This document shows, in pieces, positions 34,044-40,805 of a stretch of DNA of 64,000 nucleotides (within the stretch, counting starts at the first letter, position 1; every line of letters starts with the position of its first letter). The position numbers were made by a program, and so were the translations under genes. The notes below the pieces were generated by a model. That model was given only the letters and a program-made list of their open reading frames with translations. It was not told the origin of the DNA and made no database searches. The stretch covers positions 6,928-70,927 of the forward strand of contig JBBJOW010000015.1 of the NCBI GenBank assembly GCA_037724045.1. Reading direction: 5' to 3'. Origin of the DNA: DATLGB01 sp037724045 (GTDB lineage Bacteria; Actinomycetota; Thermoleophilia; Solirubrobacterales; Solirubrobacteraceae).

Positions 34044-35094
34044 ATGTCAGAGCAAGATGTCCAGGCGGCCGTAGGCGCCCTGCCGGTCTTCCCGTGGCCG
34101 GACCGCGACTCACTGGGACAGCTAGAAGATGCCGTGCTGGATCGGCTCGACCCGCCGCTGAACCTTGCGGGAAGGCCCTCCACGGGCGTCAGGCAGGCGC
34201 TGTCGCGGCAACGCGCGGCCCTCATGGGGAGACACGCCCCAGAACGTCATGGACCCGACACAGCCGCCCCCGCCCAGCTGACCGTGGTGACCTGGAACGT
34301 GAACGGTCGGGTTGGCTCGGGGCAGGCCCGGCAGGCCGAGACGTTGCTCGCACTCGAGCCGGATGTGATCGCGCTGCAGGAGGTGACCGCCGCGAGCTAC
34401 CCAGCTTGGAGAGAACGACTGTCGCACGCGGGCTACTCGGTTCTCGCAACCATGCCGTACCCCGAGCCGGATATCCGCAGGAAGTACTGCAACCTGACGG
34501 CGTCGAGACATCCCATCGCCCGACTCCCCGGTCTCATGCTTGACGACCCTGACGAGGCAGCTGTCGCCCGAGAAGTACCTCGCCGCCACCATCTCTGTCG
34601 GCGGACACGATGTCGACGTCCACAACGCCCACCTTCCGCCAGGCTCGACGCGCGGCGTGATCAAGGTGCACGCGTTCGAGGCGATCCGCCGCCGCATCGA
34701 GAGCGACAACTCGCGGCCTCGGATCCTGTGCGGCGATTTCAACACGCCGCGCAGCGAGGCCGATGGCGATGTGGAGACGTGGGCGGGTACCGCCGAGCCG
34801 TCATTACGGGCGCGATGGGACGCCGCCGAACGCTCGGTCCTGCGCAACCCCGACATGCCCGACGCGTACCGCCAGCTGCGGACACTGGGAGATCCATTCC
34901 CGGTGTCTCACACCACGCGCGGAATCTCGCGACGGTACGACCACATCTACGCGTCCTGCGACCTCGCGCCCACTCGCTGCGAGTACTTGACGGAGCCGCT
35001 CGAACATCGCCTGAGCGATCATGCCCCTGTGTTCGCGTGTTTCATGAGGGGCTCACCGACGAGCGCCGGCACGGCGCGTGCGTTCGCTTCCTGA
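34044..35094 (+). pseudogene. Endonuclease/exonuclease/phosphatase family protein with a frameshift
   Basis: Two frames together encode one EEP-domain protein of about 350 residues. The first (from 34044) contains LTVVTWNVNGR, VIALQEVT and YCNLTASRHPIARLPG. The second, which takes over at about 34540-34565, contains VDVHNAHLPPGS, RILCGDFNTPRSE, DHIYASCDL and HRLSDHAPVFACF, the later metal and catalytic motifs (DFN, SDH). Either half alone lacks essential residues. One extra base, or two lost, explains the change. The fold cleaves phosphodiesters or phosphomonoesters; the substrate is unknown. A read error is possible. Confidence 0.8.
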
Positions 35095-35108
35095 TGCCAA
35101 CCGAGAGC

Positions 35109-35124
35109 TAGTGTCCCGGCACTA
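35109..35124. repeat. TAGTGTC palindrome, copy 1
   Basis: TAGTGTCCCGGCACTA, an inverted repeat with one mismatch. It lies exactly between the broken-gene segment and the second Tad cassette. A perfect version is at 43621-43636, and a half-site is at 63949. Confidence 0.55.
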
Positions 35125-35137
35125 ATCTGTGCGGTCC

Positions 35138-35499
35138 ATGGGACCGTTCGCAACGTCGCGATCATCCTGGGCCTCGCCGCCCTGGTCTCGCTGGCTCCCG
35201 GTGGCCTGACGGCCCGCGACACCGTCTCCAACGTCATCAGTGTGGTCTTCCTCGGCGGGCTCGGGTTCTTCGGCTACCGGATGTACATGGGGAATCGTGT
35301 CACGCTGTTCGACCTGCCCGACCAGCTCCGCGTGACGCTCTACGCGAGCGCCACCGCGCTCATCTTCGCGTTGGTCCCGACCCGGAAGTTCTGGGACGAC
35401 CTCGGCCCTCAGAGCGCCACCATCGTGCTGTGGTTCGCCCTGATCTCCGCGGCCGCCTACGGGTTCTCGATCGTCATCCGGCGCTGGCGCGAGTACTGA
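35138..35499 (+). pseudogene. Second copy of the small membrane protein gene, start damaged
   Basis: Similar to 31795-32157 over almost its whole length (ARDTxSNxIxVVFLGGLGFF, NRVTLFDLPDQ, TRKFWDD, VIRxWREY). Directly after the ATG at 35138 one base is missing relative to copy 1, so this ATG is out of frame. The first usable in-frame start is the GTG at 35242, which would remove the first transmembrane helix and leave 85 residues. It could still be translated in shortened form. The coding part is otherwise free of stops, which suggests recent damage. Confidence 0.75.
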
Positions 35500-35601
35500 C
35501 GGCGCGCGCCGGCGCGAGCGCGCGGTCTTGTCACAGACCCGCGCGCGAATCGGCACGTCTGCGTCTGGATCGGTAACCCGCCGCCCGGAAGGCTTGGCGG
35601 T

Positions 35602-35943
35602 GTGCTTCCCCGTTCCTCCAGCGCCCGCGGCCAGGCCGCCGTCGAGCTCGTTGTCCTGCTCCCACTGGCGCTCGTCATCCTGGCGGGCGCGTGGCAGGCC
35701 GCGCTCGCCGCGCACACGCGCTGGTCGGCGTCCGCCGCCGCCCGGTCCGCCGCCCGGGCGCACGCGCTCGGCGCCGCGACCCTGCCGGCGGCGCAGCGCG
35801 CGCTGCCGGCTTCGCTCGACGATCGCGTGGAGGTTGAGGAGGCCGGTGACGGCGTCGCCGTGCACATCGCCGTGCCGGCGATCCTGCCCGGGCTCGATCT
35901 CGGCACGCTGACCGCCCGCGCGACCTTCGCCAGCCAGCGATGA
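35602..35943 (+). CDS. TadE-like pseudopilin family protein, copy 2
   Basis: A 113-residue protein with the TadE segment GQAAVELVVLLPLALVILAGAW and the following AARSAARAHA. Nearly the same as copy 1 at 32261-32599, differing mainly in the transmembrane helix and a few charged positions. The start GTG at 35602 gives MLPRSSSARGQAAVEL. It overlaps the complete second TadE-like gene by four bases. The non-coding DNA just upstream is also similar between the copies, so the whole block was duplicated, not just the genes. Confidence 0.87.
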   Translation: MLPRSSSARGQAAVELVVLLPLALVILAGAWQAALAAHTRWSASAAARSAARAHALGAATLPAAQRALPASLDDRVEVEEAGDGVAVHIAVPAILPGLDLGTLTARATFASQR

Positions 35944-36344
35944 GACGCGCTGAGCGCGGGCAGGCGTCGATCGAGCTCGTGGCGCTGCTGCCGGTGGTCG
36001 TGATCGTGGTCGCGGCGGTGGTGCAGGTGCTCGCGGCGGGAACCGCCCGCGAGCGGGCTTCGGCTGCGGCCGAGGCCGGTGCGGTCGCCATGCTCCAGGA
36101 TGCCGATCCGCGGGCAGCCATCGAGGCTGCGCTCGGCGGGTCCGTCGACCGCTCCGACTTCGAGATCGAGGGGCGCCATGTGCGCGTGACCGTCCGTCCG
36201 CGCGCCTTCGTCCGGCCGCTGGGCGAGCTGCTGGCGGCGACCTCGCGCGCCGACGCCGGCGACCAGCCCGACCCGGTGGCGCCGACGGTCGTGCGCGGGG
36301 GCGACGGCGAGTCTGCCGGTCCGCAGGATGCGCGCGTGCCGTGA
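35940..36344 (+). CDS. Second TadE/TadF-like pseudopilin family protein, complete copy
   Basis: A 134-residue protein beginning RRAERGQASIELVALLPVVVIVV, a prepilin-like segment with one transmembrane helix to about residue 33, followed by AAEAGAVAMLQDADPRAA and a beta-rich part with VRVTVRPRAF. It ends in a flexible acidic tail. The truncated copy at 32596-32739 matches its first 36 residues. It overlaps both neighbours by four bases. Likely a minor pseudopilin or its homologue in a Tad-type export machine; the rest of the machine is outside the window. Confidence 0.83.
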   Translation: MRRAERGQASIELVALLPVVVIVVAAVVQVLAAGTARERASAAAEAGAVAMLQDADPRAAIEAALGGSVDRSDFEIEGRHVRVTVRPRAFVRPLGELLAATSRADAGDQPDPVAPTVVRGGDGESAGPQDARVP

Positions 36345-36970
36345 ACGAGCTGTTCGCCCGCGCCCGCGCGGTGTTCCTCGCGCCGCCCTCGATCACGGCG
36401 GTGTCGCCGCGCCGCGCCGCGGTGGCACCGCCCGACCTGGTGGCGGTGCTCGCCGCCCCGCGCGACCTCGCCGCGGTCGCCGGCGGTGTCGCAGGCGACC
36501 TGCGGCGTCGCCACCGCGCCCGCGCAGCGCTCGTCTGCGCTCCCGGCGCGGCGGCGGCCACGGGCGGCCCGGCCACCAGGGCGGCCAGGACCCTCTGCAG
36601 TCGCCTCGCTGCCAGGGAGCTCGTCGCGTCGGCCGCCGGGCCGCTGTGCCGCGTCGTCCTGCCCGACTCGCCCGAAGAGGCGGTCCGCGACGCCTGGCGA
36701 GCGATCGCAGCCGCCGCCGGCTACCCGGCCGTCGTCGCCCTGCCGGCTCGCGAGGCGGCGCACGACGCGCTGCTCGTCCACGCCGACCTCCTCCTGCTCG
36801 CCGCCGGGGCCGACGCCGACGCGACGTACGCCGAGCTGGCGCTCGCCTCGCTCGCCGCCCTCGGTCCCCCCGCGGGCCTGACGCGCCCACCGGCGGGCGT
36901 GCTCTCGCGCCGCCTCGCCGCCCTGGGCCTCACCACGGTCACCTTCGAGGCCGAGGGAGCGCTGGCGTGA
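36341..36970 (+). CDS. Tad-locus hypothetical protein
   Basis: A 209-residue, alanine-rich, soluble protein starting GTG at 36341 within the stop of the TadE-like gene. Segments such as RAALVCAPGAAAATGGPATRAART, PLCRVVLPDSPEEAV and GYPAVVALPA suggest an alpha/beta fold, but there is no P-loop and I recognise no family. Position between TadE-like genes and the pseudopilin-hydrolase fusion, with four-base overlaps on both sides, implies a shared role. Its analogues in actinobacterial Tad clusters are often annotated as helicase/secretion neighbourhood proteins, which adds nothing certain. Confidence 0.7.
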   Translation: MNELFARARAVFLAPPSITAVSPRRAAVAPPDLVAVLAAPRDLAAVAGGVAGDLRRRHRARAALVCAPGAAAATGGPATRAARTLCSRLAARELVASAAGPLCRVVLPDSPEEAVRDAWRAIAAAAGYPAVVALPAREAAHDALLVHADLLLLAAGADADATYAELALASLAALGPPAGLTRPPAGVLSRRLAALGLTTVTFEAEGALA

Positions 36971-38289
36971 CCCGCCGCGACACGGCCGAACGCGGGCAGA
37001 CCGCCGTGCTGATCGTCGGAGCCCTGTTCGGACTGCTGATCGGCGCGCTCGTCCTCGGGGCGGTTGCCCGGGGAATCGGGACGCGATCGGCGGCGCAGCG
37101 CTCGGCCGACCTCGGGGCGCTCGCCGGCGCGCGCGCGATGCTCGACGCCCACCCGCGGCTGTTCGAGCCCGCGGTGGTGGACGGGGTGCCCAATCCGCGC
37201 CACCTGACCCGCGACGGCTACCTGCAGCTCGCGACGGACGCGGCGCTCGACGTCGTCGCGCGCAACGGCCCAGGGGAGGGGTCGGTCACCTTCCCTGACG
37301 CCGACGACATCGCGCCGGTGCGCATCCGCGTCGAGGTGTCGCGCGAGGTGGCCTTCGAGCGCGGAGAGGCACGCGCAGCGACGGAGGTGCAGGCGGCTGC
37401 CGAGGCTGAGCTGTCGGCCGGCTCGCTCTACACCGCGACGACGGGAGGCGAGTACGCCGGCCCCTTCGCGATCCGCCAGGGCTACAAGATGCGTCCTGAC
37501 GTCGCCATGGCGTTCGACCGCCTGGAGGCAGCCGCGTCCGCCGACGGAGTCGCGGTGATCATCGCGTCGGCGTGGCGCTCGGATGCCGAGCAGTCGGTCC
37601 TGTGGGCTCGCAACCCGGATCCGAAGTACGTCGCACCGCCCGGAACTTCGCTGCACCGGATGGGCACCGAGCTCGACCTCGGTCCGACCACCGCCTACGC
37701 GTGGCTGGCCGCCAACGCGGGCCGCTTCGGCTTCGTCATGCGCTATCCGTGGGAGCCCTGGCACTTCGGCTACACGCTGAACGCCGGCTCGTCGACTCCG
37801 AGCCGGAAGGGGGCCGATGGCGCGCTCACCGACCACGCGATGGGCCATCCGTCGGTGCCGGGCTTCGTGCCCGCGCAGTACGCGGACGACATCGCCGGCG
37901 CCGCGCAGAGATGGAACGTGTCCGCGAACCTGCTCTCGGCGCAGCTCTACGCGGAGAGCGGCTTCAATCCGTTCGCGGTCAGCGGCGCCGGTGCGCAGGG
38001 CATCGCGCAGATGATGCCGGGGACGGCGGCAGCGCTGGGGCTGGCCGACCCGTTCGACCCTGGGGCCTCGATCGACGCGCAGGGCCGCCTGATGCGCGAC
38101 CTCCTGCGTCAGTTCGGCTCCGTGCCGCTCGCCCTCGCGGCCTACAACGCCGGGCCCGCGCCGGTCGCCGCGTGCATGTGCGTGCCGCCGTACGCGGAGA
38201 CGCAGGCCTACGTCACCCGGGTGCTCGGTCTCATGGGCGGTGCCGGCGACCTCAGCGGCGGCGGCCTCGCTGTGCGGCTGGTGAAGTGA
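36967..38289 (+). CDS. Fusion of Tad pseudopilin-like N-terminus, VanY D,D-carboxypeptidase and lytic transglycosylase
   Basis: A 440-residue protein with three parts. Residues 1-60 look like the TadG/TadE-like N-terminus: RGQTAVLIVGALFG, one helix (13-35), then RSADLGALAGARAML. Residues about 160-275 are a VanY-type peptidase: SAWRSDAEQ, SLHRMGTELDLG (zinc ligands His230, Asp237) and WEPWHFGY (His266). Residues about 310-425 are an SLT domain: AQLYAESGFNPFAVS with catalytic Glu330, GAQGIAQMMPGTA and LALAAYNAGPAPV. One protein could therefore trim stem peptides and cut glycan strands at an envelope-spanning apparatus. The GTG at 36967 overlaps the upstream stop. All key residues appear intact. 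Confidence 0.88.
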   Translation: MTRRDTAERGQTAVLIVGALFGLLIGALVLGAVARGIGTRSAAQRSADLGALAGARAMLDAHPRLFEPAVVDGVPNPRHLTRDGYLQLATDAALDVVARNGPGEGSVTFPDADDIAPVRIRVEVSREVAFERGEARAATEVQAAAEAELSAGSLYTATTGGEYAGPFAIRQGYKMRPDVAMAFDRLEAAASADGVAVIIASAWRSDAEQSVLWARNPDPKYVAPPGTSLHRMGTELDLGPTTAYAWLAANAGRFGFVMRYPWEPWHFGYTLNAGSSTPSRKGADGALTDHAMGHPSVPGFVPAQYADDIAGAAQRWNVSANLLSAQLYAESGFNPFAVSGAGAQGIAQMMPGTAAALGLADPFDPGASIDAQGRLMRDLLRQFGSVPLALAAYNAGPAPVAACMCVPPYAETQAYVTRVLGLMGGAGDLSGGGLAVRLVK

Positions 38290-38301
38290 CGTGGCCGCGG
38301 T

Positions 38302-38307
38302 TACCAT
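38302..38307 (+). promoter_or_regulatory. Leaderless-type -10 hexamer for the Uma2 gene
   Basis: TACCAT lies seven bases before the ATG at 38315, favouring that start over the in-frame GTG at 38291. Confidence 0.5.
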
Positions 38308-38314
38308 CGATCCC

Positions 38315-38872
38315 ATGGCGCTCGACACAGCTGACCGGCCGGTCCGGCCGCTCATGGCCGCCGAGGTGCTTCGAATGGTCGAGCACGACCTGCTGCACGA
38401 CGCCGATCGCGTCGAACTGCTCAACGGCGTGCTGGTGGAGAAGGTGAGCAAGGGGGCGCCGCACGAGCTCCTCAAGGAGCGGGTGCTGCACTGGCTTGCT
38501 CCGGGCTTGGGCGCCGACCGCTACCGGGTCCGCGTTGAAAGCGCCCTGGTGGTCCCTGACGGGATCTCGCTGCCCGAGCCTGACCTCATGGTGCTCGACG
38601 CGGTATCGCGGCCAGAGCTTCCGTCGTCCGCTCTGCTGGTGATCGAGGTCGCTGACACATCGCTTCGCTATGACCGGTCCGTGAAGCCTCCGCTGTACGC
38701 CGCGAGCGGCGTTCCCGAGTACTGGTCGATCGACGCACGCGGGCGCGACGTGCGCGTCTACACCGAGCCTGGACCGACCGGGTACCGCGCCTACCGCACC
38801 GTCTCCGAAGGTCGCCTCGCGGCGAGCGTCGTCGATGTGGCGGCGCTGGACGTCGACGCGCTGTTCGCCTGA
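38315..38872 (+). CDS. Uma2 family (DUF820) PD-(D/E)xK nuclease-like protein
   Basis: A 185-residue protein of the Uma2 family, which has a restriction-endonuclease-like fold but unknown biological role. Motifs are DRVELLNGVLVEKVSKG near the N-terminus, LPEPDLMVLD and LLVIEVADTSLRYDRSVKPPLYAASGVPEYWSIDA, containing the D and E-x-[AV] positions of the nuclease core. The family is common in cyanobacteria, actinobacteria and Chloroflexi, often near mobile DNA. It is convergent with the catalase gene, 31 bases apart. Confidence 0.85.
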   Translation: MALDTADRPVRPLMAAEVLRMVEHDLLHDADRVELLNGVLVEKVSKGAPHELLKERVLHWLAPGLGADRYRVRVESALVVPDGISLPEPDLMVLDAVSRPELPSSALLVIEVADTSLRYDRSVKPPLYAASGVPEYWSIDARGRDVRVYTEPGPTGYRAYRTVSEGRLAASVVDVAALDVDALFA

Positions 38873-38903
38873 CGACAGCGGGCGGCCGTCCCACCCCTGC
38901 TTG

Positions 38904-40559
38904 TTACTCGGCGTACTCGGGCTGCCCCGCGCGCACGTCGTGCTCGTTGGACACGCAGTGCGTCATCTCGACCGCGGAGACGTCGCGGTTGCCGTTGGCA
39001 CCCAGGTTGCGAGCGCGCTCGAGCTCGGCGTAGGAGAGCGTCTGGGTCGCCAGCGGCTCTAGCCCACGGACGTCGTCGGCGCCGATGCCCAGGCCCTCGC
39101 CCACGCGACGGCCGTAGTCGTCGTCACACATGAGCAGGTGCCAGACCATGCGCTCCTGGATCTCCTTGTCGCACTGCGACAGGTTGCCGATCCAGTTGGC
39201 GATCAGCTCCTCGCGCTCCCAGTCGTCCTGCAGCCAGTAGCGCTGCCCGGCCTGCTCGTAGTCGTTGGTGCGGGGCAGGCGGGCGCGGGTGAGGCGGTCG
39301 TTGTAGGCCGGGCCCTGCTCCTCGTGGGCGGGGCGGGGCGCCTCGACGGGCCCGCCGGTGATCGACGGCTCGTAGTTGACGTGGGGATTGGCGCCGCCGT
39401 CGTCGTCGACGTACTGGGCCATCTCGCCGTCGCGCTGGTTGGTGGCGACCTGATGCGTGACGCCCTTGGGCCGGTTGACCTCGAGCTGCAGGTAGTTGGT
39501 TCCGACCCGGTAGCGCTGCGTGTCGGAGTAGGAGAAGGTCCGGCCGACGAGCATCTTGTCGTCGGAGAAGTCCAGCCCGTCGACCAGCACGCCGGTGCCG
39601 AACGCGATCTGCTCGCTCTCGGCGAAGAAGTTCGTCACGTTGCGGTCGAGCACCATGCGGCCGACGTGTTGCAGCGGGAAGTCGTTCTCCGGCCACACCT
39701 TGGTGTCGTCGAGCGGATCGAAGTCGAGCTCGGGGTGCTCGTCGTCGCTCATCGTCTGGACGAAGAGGTCCCACTCCGGGTGGTCGCCGGCGTCGATCGC
39801 CTCGCGCAGCTCCTTCGTATGCACGCCGAGGACCTCGCCCTGCACGGCCGCCGCGTCGTCCTCGGTCCACGACCTCACGCCCTGCTTGGGGTGCCAGTGG
39901 TACTTCACGAGCATCGTCTCGCCGTCGGCGTTCACCCACTTGTACGTGTTGACGCCGAAGCCCTGCATGGTCCGGTAGGAGGCCGGGACTCCGCGCGGCG
40001 AGAGCAGGAGCGTGAACATGTGCATCGACTCGGGCGACTGGGAGGCGAAGTCGAAGACCCGGTTGGCGACCTGACGCTCGAAGGTGACGGGGTCGGGCTT
40101 CTGGGAGTGGATGAAGTCGGGGAACTTCAGCGCGTCGCGGATGAAGAAGACGCCCAGGTTGTTGCCGACCAGATCCCAGTTGCCGTCCTCGGTGTAGAAC
40201 TTGACCGCGAACCCGCGGGGATCGCGGATCGCCTCCGACGAGTCGCGGCCGCCGGCCACGGTGGAGAAGCGCACGGCGACCTCGGTGCGCTTGCCGGCCT
40301 CCTGGAAGAGCTTCGCGCGGGTGAACTTCGCGATCGGCCCATCGCCGAGCTTGCCCGTCGCCTCAAAGAAGCCGTGCGACGTCGTGCCGCGAGCGTGGAC
40401 GACGCGCTCGGGGATGCGCTCACGATCGAAGTGCGAGATCTTCTCGAGGAGGTGGTAGTTCTCGAGTGTCGCGGGGCCACGCGCGCCGACTGAGCGGGTG
40501 TTCTGATTGTCGGGGACGGGATGGCCCTGGCGGGTGGTGAGGGTGCGGTCTTCGCTCAT
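38904..40559 (-). CDS. katA: Haem catalase (KatA-like)
   Basis: A 551-residue catalase that breaks down hydrogen peroxide. The active-site region RVVHARGTTSHGFFE holds the catalytic histidine; GNWDLVGNNLGVFFIRDALKFPDFIHSQ holds the distal asparagine; FSYSDTQRYR holds the haem-ligating tyrosine. NADPH-binding features and the C-terminal EREELIANWIGNLSQCDKEIQERMVWHLLMCDDDYG match small-subunit catalases. ATG at 40559 is six bases from TACGTT (40566-40571), a leaderless-type promoter. It is divergent from uvrC with a 171-bp hairpin in between. Confidence 0.97.
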   Translation of the reverse strand: MSEDRTLTTRQGHPVPDNQNTRSVGARGPATLENYHLLEKISHFDRERIPERVVHARGTTSHGFFEATGKLGDGPIAKFTRAKLFQEAGKRTEVAVRFSTVAGGRDSSEAIRDPRGFAVKFYTEDGNWDLVGNNLGVFFIRDALKFPDFIHSQKPDPVTFERQVANRVFDFASQSPESMHMFTLLLSPRGVPASYRTMQGFGVNTYKWVNADGETMLVKYHWHPKQGVRSWTEDDAAAVQGEVLGVHTKELREAIDAGDHPEWDLFVQTMSDDEHPELDFDPLDDTKVWPENDFPLQHVGRMVLDRNVTNFFAESEQIAFGTGVLVDGLDFSDDKMLVGRTFSYSDTQRYRVGTNYLQLEVNRPKGVTHQVATNQRDGEMAQYVDDDGGANPHVNYEPSITGGPVEAPRPAHEEQGPAYNDRLTRARLPRTNDYEQAGQRYWLQDDWEREELIANWIGNLSQCDKEIQERMVWHLLMCDDDYGRRVGEGLGIGADDVRGLEPLATQTLSYAELERARNLGANGNRDVSAVEMTHCVSNEHDVRAGQPEYAE

Positions 40560-40565
40560 GGGTCC

Positions 40566-40571
40566 AACGTA
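40566..40571 (-). promoter_or_regulatory. Leaderless-type -10 hexamer for the catalase gene
   Basis: On the minus strand TACGTT lies six bases before the ATG at 40559. Confidence 0.5.
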
Positions 40572-40624
40572 CCCAGGCCGGGTAACTGGATGACATGCCG
40601 GCCGGGCGAAACTCCTTACTCGAC

Positions 40625-40795
40625 CTAGATGGTTGATTCCACGACCCCTGGGCCCCAGGCACGCCGCTGACGCTTCGCTCCGATCACGCCCGTCCGGTTC
40701 GCCCGTACCACCGGTACGGGCTTCGCCGGCCGGACGCGCCCGGCTCGGTCATCGGCGCGCCTGGAACCACGGGTCTCGTGGAATCCACCATCTAG
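40625..40795. repeat. 171-bp nested inverted repeat between katA and uvrC
   Basis: The outer arms 40625-40644 (CTAGATGG...TTCCACGA) and 40776-40795 are complementary at 19 of 20 positions. Complementarity continues inward (CCAGGC/GCCTGG region, CGCCG/CGGCG region) to a perfect 9-base inner pair, GCCCGTACC and GGTACGGGC. The right end overlaps the uvrC -10 box. It cannot be an ordinary terminator because both flanking genes point away from it. Confidence 0.85.
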
Positions 40796-40798
40796 CGT
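40793..40798 (+). promoter_or_regulatory. Leaderless-type -10 hexamer for uvrC
   Basis: TAGCGT lies seven bases before the GTG at 40806. The first three bases are also the tip of the hairpin arm, so folding or protein binding at the palindrome could affect uvrC transcription. Confidence 0.5.
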
Positions 40799-40805
40799 GG
40801 AAGGA

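Noticed and set aside
40797..40805. GTG at 40797 as uvrC start
   Set aside because: It overlaps the -10 hexamer; GTG 40806 fits the leaderless spacing and the conserved N-terminus equally well.
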